Origin: DASTSN01 sp035760665
GTDB taxonomy: Bacteria; Bacteroidota; Bacteroidia; Chitinophagales; Chitinophagaceae
DNA: 64,000 bases
Assembly: GCA_035760665.1 (NCBI GenBank)
Contig: DASTSN010000109.1
Coordinates: forward strand, 1 to 64,000
Direction of reading: 5' to 3'
A model generated the notes under the pieces. The model saw nothing but the letters and a program-made list of their open reading frames with translations. It was not told the origin of the DNA and ran no database searches. Each line of letters starts with the position of its first letter. Position 1 is the stretch's first letter. The position numbers were made by a program, and so were the translations under genes. This document shows, piece by piece, positions 1-7,706 of the stretch.

Positions 1-956
1 CCGATCCACCAGCGAGTGGTTTCTGCGGTTTGCTGGATGTTGTTGATGGAGTACTTCCCGAGTGAACTGCTGTAAAACTGCATAAAAAAGAAGGCGCCCG
101 CCAGCACGAGGGCCAGGAAAAAGAATTTAATCAGCACCCGCACCCCTTTGTTGGGGATGCGCTGGGTGTACCAGAAGAGGATCCAGATACCGAGGGCCGG
201 CACAAAGGCCAGCAGGATATAAAGCTTGGTGGCAAAGACCAGTGTAAAGCTGGCGATCAGCAGCAGCCAGTTTTTACCACCGAAGTCGCGGCGGATGAGC
301 ATGCGGAATACGGCAAAGGTCAGCCAGCCGAGGCCTGCCAGGCTGAGGGTATCTTTGAAAATACCCGAGCCCCACACAAAGGTGCTGGGGATAAAGAGCA
401 CAGCAAAGGCGATGGGGCGGGTGAATTTGGGATAGACTGCTGCAAAGGTGCGGAAGAGGGCCCAGATGCCGGTGAAGGAAAAATAGGCAAAGAGCACGGC
501 TGCCGGCAGGTAGGTATTGAGGGTGAAGAGGCTGAAAAACGCGGTGACCGAACAAACGGTATAGGAGGCCGGGTCATCGTACCAGTACATATGAGAAATG
601 TACCGGTTGTAATAGGCCGGGTCGAACTGGTTGGGGAGGTGAAAGAGCAGGTTGAACCATTTGCCCACGGATTCGTCCAGGGCGCTGTTGATAATGTTGG
701 CGTGGTAGAAATAGTTGAAGGTATCGCCCCCGCCGTAGTAATACTGGTAAATGATGCCGATGAAGACGGCGCCAAAGATTTTAATGCCCAGGGCGGGCAG
801 GTAATAACGCCGCCAGGGGTGGCCGGGCCGGTAGCGGCTGTTGCGGTTGTAGCGGGCCAGTGCATACACGAAGGTGATGACAAAGGGCAGCAGTGCAAAA
901 TCGAGTATGGTGATATAACGGGTCTGCAGGATAATCGGCGTTGTTTCCGGGTGCAA
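1..956 (-). CDS. Polytopic membrane protein, 3' end cut off by window edge
   Basis: The frame is open from the window edge to about 970 and encodes at least seven hydrophobic segments separated by short basic or aromatic loops, for example the segments around 905-850, 800-735, 560-480, 420-370 and 280-100. I do not recognise a named domain; proteins of this look in Bacteroidota are often annotated as hypothetical membrane proteins or possible lipid-linked sugar transferases, and its position beside polysaccharide genes fits either. No ATG lies in frame before about 590, so I chose the TTG at 956 as start, followed by residues LHPETTP. The upstream ribosome site is not obvious, so the start is uncertain. 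The reading frame is confident, the function is not. Confidence 0.6.
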   Translation of the reverse strand, partial: MHPETTPIILQTRYITILDFALLPFVITFVYALARYNRNSRYRPGHPWRRYYLPALGIKIFGAVFIGIIYQYYYGGGDTFNYFYHANIINSALDESVGKWFNLLFHLPNQFDPAYYNRYISHMYWYDDPASYTVCSVTAFFSLFTLNTYLPAAVLFAYFSFTGIWALFRTFAAVYPKFTRPIAFAVLFIPSTFVWGSGIFKDTLSLAGLGWLTFAVFRMLIRRDFGGKNWLLLIASFTLVFATKLYILLAFVPALGIWILFWYTQRIPNKGVRVLIKFFFLALVLAGAFFFMQFYSSSLGKYSINNIQQTAETTRWWI

Positions 957-1019
957 TAATAGGGAATTTAGTGCTGGGATGTGATTGCTGCGGGAAAGTA
1001 AAGCAGGAAAGCATACCCC

Positions 1020-1345
1020 GGGAGCTCTCCTGTGGTAAAAATAAATAAACCACAGAGAGCACAGCTTAGGTTCAATTACTGTGTGCGCTGAGGTTAAAAA
1101 ATAAAGCACGGAGGGCAGGGAGAGACACAGAGATCACTGTTTACGTTCAATCACTGTGTACTCAGTGGTTAAAAAATAAACCACAGAGGAGCACGGAGGG
1201 ACACGGAGAGCACGGTTTACCTTCATACACTGTGTGCTCTGTGGTAAAAAACAAACCACAGAGAGCACGGAGAGACACAGCAAGCACGGTTTACGTTCAA
1301 TTACTGTGTACTCAGTGGTTAAAAAACAAAGTACGGAGGAGCAGT
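1020..1345. repeat. Left block of ~68-bp imperfect inverted-repeat units
   Basis: Units begin with AAACCACAGAG-AGCACGGAG and end with CTGTGTGCTCTGTGGTT or a close variant, so each unit's ends are imperfect inverted copies of one another. Units lie at 1048-1095 (short), 1103-1170, 1179-1245 and 1253-1320, with a right-half fragment at 1020-1036 and a left-half fragment at 1328-1344. They are head to tail, separated by about 8 bases of A-rich linker (AAAAAACAA). The inner part often carries GTTTACGTTCAATTACTG. Similar 'CCACAGAG-CACGGAG' repeats are scattered in many bacterial genomes. Confidence 0.9.
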
Positions 1346-1373
1346 ATAAAAACTAATAATCATTGCTACACGC

Positions 1374-1754
1374 ATGCAAGAGAATGAAATAGGCACAATG
1401 GTTTTGAATGCGGCTTTCAGGGTTCATGCTGAATTGGGACCCGGATTGCTGGAGAGTACCTATGAGGCCTGTTTAGCGTATGAATGCAGCCAGCTGGGTT
1501 TGTTTACAGAAACACAAATTGCCCTGCCGGTTGTATACAAAGAAGTCAAGTTGGAGTGTGGATACAGGATTGATGTATTGGTAGAAAGAAAAGTAATTGT
1601 AGAAATCAAATCTGTCGAGTCGCTCAATGATGTACACCTTGCGCAGGTACTCACTTACATGAAACTTGCTGATAAAAAACTGGGGTACCTGATTAATTTT
1701 AATGTGAAATTATTAAAGGATGGGATCAAACGAGTCATTCTAGGAGATTTATAG
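1374..1754 (+). CDS. GxxExxY protein, PD-(D/E)XK nuclease-like
   Basis: A 126-residue protein matching the small family named for its GxxExxY motif, visible here as G24-E27-Y30 (GLLESTY). The C-terminal half carries a PD-(D/E)XK-like core: D67 in YRIDVLV and E77-x-K79 in VIVEIKSV, spaced as expected for this nuclease fold. Length fits the family. No biochemical role is established to my knowledge, so nuclease activity is inferred from the fold motif. The gene stands alone between two blocks of inverted repeats and occupies the loop position of one repeat unit (left arm 1328-1344, right arm 1778-1796). Codon use is more AT-rich than the GC-rich polysaccharide genes that follow, suggesting separate ancestry. 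Confidence 0.9.
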   Translation: MQENEIGTMVLNAAFRVHAELGPGLLESTYEACLAYECSQLGLFTETQIALPVVYKEVKLECGYRIDVLVERKVIVEIKSVESLNDVHLAQVLTYMKLADKKLGYLINFNVKLLKDGIKRVILGDL

Positions 1755-1777
1755 TTTCGAAGCAAGAGATAAATTCT

Positions 1778-1990
1778 ACGTTGTGTGCGCTGTGGTTAAA
1801 AAACAAACCACAGAGGGCACGGAGAGGCACAGAGAGCACAGTTTAATTCAATCACCTGTGTATGCTGTGGTTAAAAAACAAACCACAGTGAGCACGAAGA
1901 AACACAGCAAGCACGGTTAGTGGTCATACACTGTGTGCTCAGTGGTTAATAAACAAAGCAGGGAGGGCAGGGAGAGACAGTGTTCAATCT
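1778..1990. repeat. Right block of the same inverted-repeat units
   Basis: A right-half fragment (GTTGTGTGCGCTGTGGTT) at 1779-1796 follows the GxxExxY gene, then full units at 1805-1872 and 1880-1947 and a left-half fragment at 1954-1989. The same A-rich linker separates them. With the left block, the array has six near-complete units and several fragments in under 1 kb, all in the same orientation. Confidence 0.88.
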
Positions 1991-2026
1991 ATGGTTGTAT
2001 AAATTCAAAAAATATTTTTTCCGGGT

Positions 2027-3922
2027 ATGTGTGGCATTACAGGAATTTTAGCTTTTACCGACAAAGGTGCGGGCCGGCTGCAAAAGACGGTGGCGGCTAC
2101 TGCCGCACTGCAGCGGCGTGGTCCCGACGGGGGTGGTGTGTGTGAAACCCCCCGTGCCTGGCTGGGGCATCGCCGCCTGAGTATTATTGACACCTCTGAC
2201 AACGGCGCCCAGCCGATGACTGATCCCACGGGGCGGTACAGCATCATTTTCAATGGCGAGATTTTTAACTACCGCGCATTGAAGCAGCAGTATTTTCCCG
2301 GCAAAGACGACTGGCAGTCGGCCTCGGATACGGAGCTGCTGCTGCACCTGTATATACAGCAGCGGGAAGCCTGCCTGCCCCTGCTGAGTGGGTTTTTTGC
2401 TTTTGCCATTTACGACCATGTGGAAGAGACCCTGTTCCTGGCCCGCGACCGGTTTGGCAAGAAGCCCTTGCTCTTTACCGCAACAGAGGATTATTTTGCC
2501 TTTGCCTCGGAGATGAAAGGGTTGCTGGCTTATGACATCCCGCGGGTGATTGATTACACCGTGCTGCTGCAGTACCTGCAGCTGAATTATATCCCGCAGC
2601 CGCAGTCGCTGCTGCAGGGCGTGCAAAAGCTGCCGCCGGGTCATTACCTGGTTGTGAAAAAAAGTGTGGGTGAGGCCCGGGCCTATTACGAACTCCAAAT
2701 CCGCCGCCCGGCGGCTGTACCCGGGTATGAAGCGGCGCAGCAGCAGCTGGTCAGCCTGCTGGACGAGTCGGTACAAAAACGGCTGATTGCGGATGTGCCG
2801 CTGGGCGCCTTCCTCAGCGGGGGGATTGATTCCTCGGTGGTGGTGGCGCTGGCAAGCCGGCATACCAGCCGGCTCAGCACCTTTTCTATCGGCTACAAGG
2901 ATCACCCGTTCTTTGACGAAACACGCTATGCCCGGCTGGTGGCCGACCGCTACAAAACCAACCATACCGTCTTTTCGCTGGGCAGCGAGGATTTTTTAGC
3001 CCATATTGACGGGGTGCTTTCGTATATTGACGAGCCTTTTGCTGATTCTTCGGCCCTGCCGCTGTATATTCTAAGCCGCCACACACGGCAGCATGTAACG
3101 GTGGCCCTTTCGGGCGACGGGGGCGACGAGGTGTTTGCCGGGTACAACAAACATGCCGCCGAGTGGAAGATGCGGCAGCGGGGCCTGCTGAACCGGCTGG
3201 TGCAGGCCGGCGGTCCTTTGTGGAAGCGCCTGCCGCAGTCGCGCAATACGAAACTGACCAACCTGTTCCGGCAACTGTCGCGCTTTGCCGAGGGGGCGTC
3301 GCTGGGACCCCGGGACCGCTACTGGCGCTGGGCCGGTTTTATGGACCAGGGGCAGGCCATGCAGTTGCTGGCGGCAGAGAAACGATCTTTGGTGGAAGAG
3401 TCCCGGTACGCAGCGGTGAAAAGCCATCTCACGCGGCACCTGGACGGCGGGGCGGCGCTGGAAGATTTTTTGCTCACCGATATGGAACTGGTGCTGCTGA
3501 GCGATATGCTGGTAAAGGTGGACCTGATGAGCATGGCGAACGGACTGGAAGTGCGGAGCCCTTTCCTGGATCATGCAGTGGTGGACTTTGCCTTCAGCCT
3601 GCCGACAGCCTATAAGATTGACGGGCGGATGAAAAAGAAAATTGTGCAGGATGCGTTCCGGTCGCAACTGCCGCCGGAGATTTACAACCGCCCCAAGCAT
3701 GGTTTCGAGATACCGCTGCTGGACTGGTTCCGCCGCGAGTTGCGGCCGCTGATTACGGACCAGTTGTTAGCGGATGATTTTATTGCGGAGCAGGGGATCT
3801 TTCACCCGCCGGCGATCAGCAGCCTGAAGCAGCGGCTGTTTTCCGGTAATCCCGGCGATGCGCATGCGACCACCTGGGCATTGCTTGTGTTTCAAAGCTG
3901 GTGGAAGCAGTGGATGGCCTAA
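2027..3922 (+). CDS. asnB: Asparagine synthase-like glutamine amidotransferase
   Basis: A 631-residue class II glutamine amidotransferase of the AsnB type. It starts MCGITGI, placing the nucleophile Cys2 directly after the initiator Met. The N-terminal glutaminase domain covers about residues 1-210; the synthetase domain has the ATP-pyrophosphatase loop SGGIDSS near residues 263-269 and SGDGGDEVFAGY near 365. Family members make asparagine from aspartate, glutamine and ATP, or amidate sugars and peptides within exopolysaccharide clusters. The genes that follow, GT4 and a CpsB-type phosphatase, favour a surface-polysaccharide role, but ordinary asparagine synthesis cannot be excluded. It begins 37 bases after the repeat island ends. 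Confidence 0.9.
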   Translation: MCGITGILAFTDKGAGRLQKTVAATAALQRRGPDGGGVCETPRAWLGHRRLSIIDTSDNGAQPMTDPTGRYSIIFNGEIFNYRALKQQYFPGKDDWQSASDTELLLHLYIQQREACLPLLSGFFAFAIYDHVEETLFLARDRFGKKPLLFTATEDYFAFASEMKGLLAYDIPRVIDYTVLLQYLQLNYIPQPQSLLQGVQKLPPGHYLVVKKSVGEARAYYELQIRRPAAVPGYEAAQQQLVSLLDESVQKRLIADVPLGAFLSGGIDSSVVVALASRHTSRLSTFSIGYKDHPFFDETRYARLVADRYKTNHTVFSLGSEDFLAHIDGVLSYIDEPFADSSALPLYILSRHTRQHVTVALSGDGGDEVFAGYNKHAAEWKMRQRGLLNRLVQAGGPLWKRLPQSRNTKLTNLFRQLSRFAEGASLGPRDRYWRWAGFMDQGQAMQLLAAEKRSLVEESRYAAVKSHLTRHLDGGAALEDFLLTDMELVLLSDMLVKVDLMSMANGLEVRSPFLDHAVVDFAFSLPTAYKIDGRMKKKIVQDAFRSQLPPEIYNRPKHGFEIPLLDWFRRELRPLITDQLLADDFIAEQGIFHPPAISSLKQRLFSGNPGDAHATTWALLVFQSWWKQWMA

Positions 3923-4040
3923 GGCTGGGACCGGAGGCCGCTTAGCCATCCTGCAAAAGAAAGCGACTACTGCGAGAGGCGGGAACAGGAACAGAACATA
4001 AAAACGTATTGTCAACAGCTAAAACTGGTAACATTTATAT

Positions 4041-5237
4041 ATGCCCCGTGTATTACGGATACTGAACAGGCTAACGATCGGGGGGCCCTTGCTGAATGCG
4101 GCTTACCTGACCAAATACCTGGCGCCTGAGTTTGAAACGATGCTGCTGGTGGGCGACCGGGAGCAGCACGAAACCGATGCCGCCTTTGTGACGGATGGTC
4201 TCGGCATCCGGCCGGTGTATGTGCCGGAGATGGGGCGGTCCATTGATCCACGCAGGGATTACCTGGCCTATAAAAAAGTGCAGGCGATCATCCGGTCGTT
4301 CCAGCCGGATATTGTGCATACCCATGCTGCCAAGCCAGGCGCCGTGGGGCGGATGGCGGCCCGTGCCTGCAAGGTACCGGTGGTTGTTCACACCTACCAT
4401 GGGCATGTCTTTCATTCCTATTTCAATAAGGCGAAAACACGCTTTATCCTGAGTGCCGAACGCTACTTAGGCCGCCTGTCGGATGCCATCATTGCTATCA
4501 GCGAGGCGCAGCGGCAGGAGCTGGCGGTGGATTTTCGCATCGCCCCGGAAGCAAAATTTCATGTAGTGCCGCTGGGCCTTGACCTGGACAAATTCCAGCA
4601 CGGCCAGACAGAAAAGCGGCGGCAGTTTCGCCAGGAGTTTGGGGTCGGGGATGATACCGTTGTGGTTTCCATTATCGGGCGGCTGGTGCCGGTGAAAAAT
4701 CACGGGTTGTTTTTAGCGGGGTTGCGGCAGGTGCTGGCCGGGAGCAAGCGTCATGTGAAGGCCTTTATCATTGGCGACGGGGAAACCCGGTCACAGCTGG
4801 AAGCACAGGCCTCGGCGCTGGGTATCGCCTTTTCCACGCAACAGGACAGTGCACACGGCCATCCCTTGGTCTTCACATCCTGGCGCAGTGATGTGGACCG
4901 TATTATGGCCGGCTCCGATATTATTGCCCTGACCTCGCTGAACGAGGGTACGCCGGTGAGCCTGATTGAAGCGCAGGCGGCCAACCGGCCGGTCGTCTCC
5001 ACCCGCGTGGGCGGCATTGCCGATATTGTGGCGGAGGGACACACCGGCCTGCTGAGTGATGTGCAGGATGTGCAGGGGTTTGCTGCTAACCTGCTGGCCT
5101 TGGTGGAGAACGAAGCGTTGCGGCAACGACTGGGCAATAACGGCGCTGCCCATGTGATGCAGCGCTTCAGTTACCAGCGCCTGGTGCGGGATATGTCGGC
5201 CCTTTATCAGCAATTACTTAACCAGCAAAAACCATGA
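4041..5237 (+). CDS. Glycosyltransferase family 4
   Basis: A 398-residue GT-B fold glycosyltransferase. The N-terminal half starts with RVLRILNRLTIGGP, the usual glycine-rich acceptor loop; the C-terminal half has IIGRLVPVKNH and the retaining GT4 signature E-x7-E (near residues 302 and 310, NEGTPVSLIE) followed by VSTRVGGI. It would transfer a sugar from a nucleotide-sugar donor onto a lipid-linked glycan on the cytoplasmic side of the inner membrane. The donor cannot be read from the sequence. Its stop codon overlaps the start of the next gene (ATGA), showing translational coupling to the phosphatase. Confidence 0.93.
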   Translation: MPRVLRILNRLTIGGPLLNAAYLTKYLAPEFETMLLVGDREQHETDAAFVTDGLGIRPVYVPEMGRSIDPRRDYLAYKKVQAIIRSFQPDIVHTHAAKPGAVGRMAARACKVPVVVHTYHGHVFHSYFNKAKTRFILSAERYLGRLSDAIIAISEAQRQELAVDFRIAPEAKFHVVPLGLDLDKFQHGQTEKRRQFRQEFGVGDDTVVVSIIGRLVPVKNHGLFLAGLRQVLAGSKRHVKAFIIGDGETRSQLEAQASALGIAFSTQQDSAHGHPLVFTSWRSDVDRIMAGSDIIALTSLNEGTPVSLIEAQAANRPVVSTRVGGIADIVAEGHTGLLSDVQDVQGFAANLLALVENEALRQRLGNNGAAHVMQRFSYQRLVRDMSALYQQLLNQQKP

Positions 5238-5974
5238 TCTTTTTCCGTAAAAAAAAGAAAGAGCCTCTCACGGATTTATTCAGCCAGCTGCGCACCGATA
5301 TGCACTCGCACCTGCTGCCCGGTATTGATGACGGGGCGCAGGACCTCTCGCAGTCGCTGGAACTGATCCGCGGGCTGCAGGAACTGGGGTACCAAAAATT
5401 AGTTACCACTCCGCATATTTTACAGCCGCTTTATCCCAATACGCGGGAAATCATCACTGAGAAGCTGGAGGCTATGCAGGAGATTTTAAAGGAGGAGCAG
5501 ATCGGCCTGGAACTGCAGGCGGCCGCCGAATATTTTTTAGATGAGCATGTGAGCAACCTGTTACGCTCTGCAGTGCCTTTGCTCAGTTTTGGCGACCAGT
5601 ACGTGCTGGTGGAGTTTTCCATGGCCAGCGCCCCGCTGAACCTGAAAGAGCTGCTGTTTGAGCTGCAGCTGCAGGGCTATAAACCGGTGATTGCCCATCC
5701 TGAACGCTATGTGTACCTGGAGCATAACCGCCAGCTGTATGATGAGCTGAAGGATGCCGGGTATTTGTTTCAACTGAATATTTTATCGCTGGGCGGCGCC
5801 TATGGGCGGCTGGTACAGGAACTGGCCAATCATCTGGCAAAACAGGGCTATTACGACCTGGTGGGTACCGATATGCACCATGTGCGTCACCTGAAGGCCC
5901 TGCAAAACCCGGCCCTGCTGGCGCCGCTCGCCAAACTGCTGGAAAGCGGGAAGATCCTGAATGCGACGCTTTGA
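5234..5974 (+). CDS. CpsB/YwqE-type PHP tyrosine phosphatase
   Basis: A 246-residue PHP-superfamily phosphohydrolase. Metal ligands are visible in DMHSHLLPGIDDGA (D22, H24, H26), in TTPHI, in IAHPERY and in the C-terminal GTDMHH. Relatives such as CpsB and YwqE dephosphorylate the bacterial tyrosine kinase that controls capsule or exopolysaccharide chain length. The start overlaps the glycosyltransferase stop by four bases, so the two are co-translated. The partner tyrosine kinase (Wzc-like) is not in this window; it may lie left of the edge. The 159 bases after it contain no gene. Confidence 0.9.
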   Translation: MIFFRKKKKEPLTDLFSQLRTDMHSHLLPGIDDGAQDLSQSLELIRGLQELGYQKLVTTPHILQPLYPNTREIITEKLEAMQEILKEEQIGLELQAAAEYFLDEHVSNLLRSAVPLLSFGDQYVLVEFSMASAPLNLKELLFELQLQGYKPVIAHPERYVYLEHNRQLYDELKDAGYLFQLNILSLGGAYGRLVQELANHLAKQGYYDLVGTDMHHVRHLKALQNPALLAPLAKLLESGKILNATL

Positions 5975-6133
5975 AGGGTGCCGCGTGGCATGACCGGGCA
6001 CAGCATTCCCGTGGCGCAAGCACAAAGAACCGGGAGGGAACCAACCTTTTTCCCTTGCAGGTGTTAGGACCTGAAAGCGGAAAATTTTTTCCGTTATTGT
6101 CAACCATTTACGAAGCTGTTTGTAACTATTGAC

Positions 6134-7012
6134 ATGAATGCGTTTACAATCAGGGATTTAGAAAAGTTATCGGGGGTAAAGGCCCATACCATCCGCATCT
6201 GGGAGCAGCGCTATTCATTTTTACGGCCGCAGCGTACCAGTACCAATATTCGCTACTACAGCAACGAGGAGCTAAAGACCATTCTTAATATTGCCCTGTT
6301 AAACAAATACGGGTTTAAGATTTCTCATATCGACCGGATGGACAAGGACGAGATCCGGGCAAAAATTCTATCGCTCAATGACTCGCAGGCACAATTGGAG
6401 CGGATTGTGCATGAGATGATTGCCCGGATGATTGACCTGGATATCGAAGGATTTGAAGAGCTGATTGACCAGCACATCAGTACTCGCGGCATAGAGAAGG
6501 CCATCACCCAGCTGATTTTTCCTTTTTTGGAAAAAGTGGGCATCCTGTGGCAGACCGAACATATTAACCCGGCCCAGGAACATTTGGTATCGAACCTCAT
6601 CCGCCAGAAACTGATTGCCGGTATTGAAAGCTGTGTTACCCGTGTGAGTATGGATAAAACCTTTGTGCTCTTTTTACCCGAAGGTGAATTTCATGAACTG
6701 GGTTTGTTATACATGTACTACCTGTTAAAGAGCCGTGGTGCCCGCTGTATTTATTTGGGAGCCAATGTGCCGCTCAAGGATGTTGCTTTCCTGGTTGGCA
6801 TGAAAAAGCCGGATATTTTATATGTGCACCTTACATCTACAGCCACTTCTTTCAATTTTGAAAAATTCCTTGACGGGGTTCAGCGCCAGTTTGGTCATAT
6901 ACCCACCGTTATTTCCGGCGCGGTCACCCTGCATTACAAGAAGCCGGTTCCCTCCTGTGTACACTTCAAAAAATCGCTCCCTGAAGTCATGGAATACCTG
7001 TCGGCTTTTTAG
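6134..7012 (+). CDS. carH: MerR-family B12-binding regulator, CarH/LitR-like photoreceptor
   Basis: A 292-residue repressor-type protein. Residues 1-70 form a MerR winged helix (FTIRDLEKLSGVKAHTIRIWEQRY). The middle is a helical bundle with W139-x9-E149-H150 (WQTEHINPAQEH), the motif that caps adenosylcobalamin in CarH. The C-terminal Rossmann domain has E185-F-H187-E-L-G190, the E/DxHxxG motif whose His is the lower cobalt ligand. All signatures of light-sensing are therefore retained. In known CarH proteins the dark tetramer with adenosylcobalamin binds the crt promoter and light breaks it up. Here the gene lies directly upstream of the sigma-crt operon in the same orientation, making that promoter the likely target. 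Light response itself is inferred. Confidence 0.88.
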   Translation: MNAFTIRDLEKLSGVKAHTIRIWEQRYSFLRPQRTSTNIRYYSNEELKTILNIALLNKYGFKISHIDRMDKDEIRAKILSLNDSQAQLERIVHEMIARMIDLDIEGFEELIDQHISTRGIEKAITQLIFPFLEKVGILWQTEHINPAQEHLVSNLIRQKLIAGIESCVTRVSMDKTFVLFLPEGEFHELGLLYMYYLLKSRGARCIYLGANVPLKDVAFLVGMKKPDILYVHLTSTATSFNFEKFLDGVQRQFGHIPTVISGAVTLHYKKPVPSCVHFKKSLPEVMEYLSAF

Positions 7013-7100
7013 TCGTTGTTTTTTCCTGTTTTCTTTTGTTGCATGATGGAAAACCCGGGGTGGCCGGGGCAGGCAGGGCTATGCCCGGCAGGATCTATTG

Positions 7101-7190
7101 TGTTTAACTTTTAATTAAAGATTGTTAAACAAATTTATTTGGAATTCGTTACTATATTGTTTAACTTTGATTTCATCATAATTAAACAAT
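7101..7190 (+). promoter_or_regulatory. Promoter and candidate CarH operator of the sigma-crt operon
   Basis: A Bacteroidota-type promoter is present: TTG at 7139-7141, 20 bases, then TAACTTTG at 7162-7169, 27 bases before the sigma-factor ATG. Overlapping it are two inverted-repeat pairs: TGTTTAAC (7101-7108) with GTTAAACA (7124-7131), and ATTGTTTAA (7156-7164) with TTAAACAAT (7182-7190). The second pair straddles the -7 element, where a bound repressor would block RNA polymerase. Binding by the adjacent CarH-like protein is inferred. Confidence 0.65.
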
Positions 7191-7195
7191 ATTTT

Positions 7196-7696
7196 ATGTC
7201 CGCCGTAGAATTCAACGAACTGCTTTTAGAGAATGTAGAATTTCTCAGGCCTTTTGCCATCAACCTGACCCGGGACAGTGAGGCCGCCAACGACTTATAC
7301 CAGGAGACGGTTTACAAAGCCTTGGCGAACCAGGACAAATACAATGCGGGAACGAATATCAAGGCCTGGCTGTTCACGATTATGCGGAACATATTTATTA
7401 ATAATTATCGCCGGAAAGTTAAACAACAAACCATCTTCGATAACAGTCCGAATGAATACCTGCTCGACAGCCGCCAGGGTGCGGTGGGTAATGCTGCGGA
7501 AACCGTGCTGCGGATGAAAGAGATTAAAGCAGCGATTGCCGGTTTGCCGGAAATCTTTAAAACGCCTTTTTTGTTGTATTTTGAGGGGTATAAGTACCAG
7601 GAAATTGCGGCGGCCCTGCATGAACCACTCGGAACGATCAAAAGCCGCATTCATTTTGCCCGGAAACTTTTGAAGGAACAAATTCAACGTTACTAA
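7196..7696 (+). CDS. ECF RNA polymerase sigma factor
   Basis: A 166-residue sigma-70 family protein of the extracytoplasmic-function class. Region 2 is visible as FLRPFAINLTRDSEAANDLYQETVYKAL and WLFTIMRNIFINNYRR; region 4 as LPEIFKTPFLLYFEGYKYQEIAAALHEPLGTIKSRIHFARKLL. I start at the ATG at 7196 (MSAVEFNELL); a longer reading from 7139 would run through the promoter. It is the first gene of the carotenoid operon and is followed after ten bases by crtI. No anti-sigma gene is adjacent, which is unusual for an ECF factor and suggests control through transcription of its own operon. An AAAGTTAAACAA box lies inside it at 7415-7426. Confidence 0.92.
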   Translation: MSAVEFNELLLENVEFLRPFAINLTRDSEAANDLYQETVYKALANQDKYNAGTNIKAWLFTIMRNIFINNYRRKVKQQTIFDNSPNEYLLDSRQGAVGNAAETVLRMKEIKAAIAGLPEIFKTPFLLYFEGYKYQEIAAALHEPLGTIKSRIHFARKLLKEQIQRY

Positions 7697-7706
7697 ATTC
7701 ATCTTT

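Noticed and set aside
1020..1990. CRISPR array
   Set aside because: Units are imperfect, the 'spacers' are constant 8-base A-rich linkers, and no cas gene is present.
2048..2965. 305-codon minus-strand frame
   Set aside because: It is the mirror of the asnB-like gene, whose motifs are clear, and has no recognisable domain.
7139..7195. Longer start for the ECF sigma factor
   Set aside because: It would encode the promoter and operator region; family similarity begins at MSAVEFNELL.
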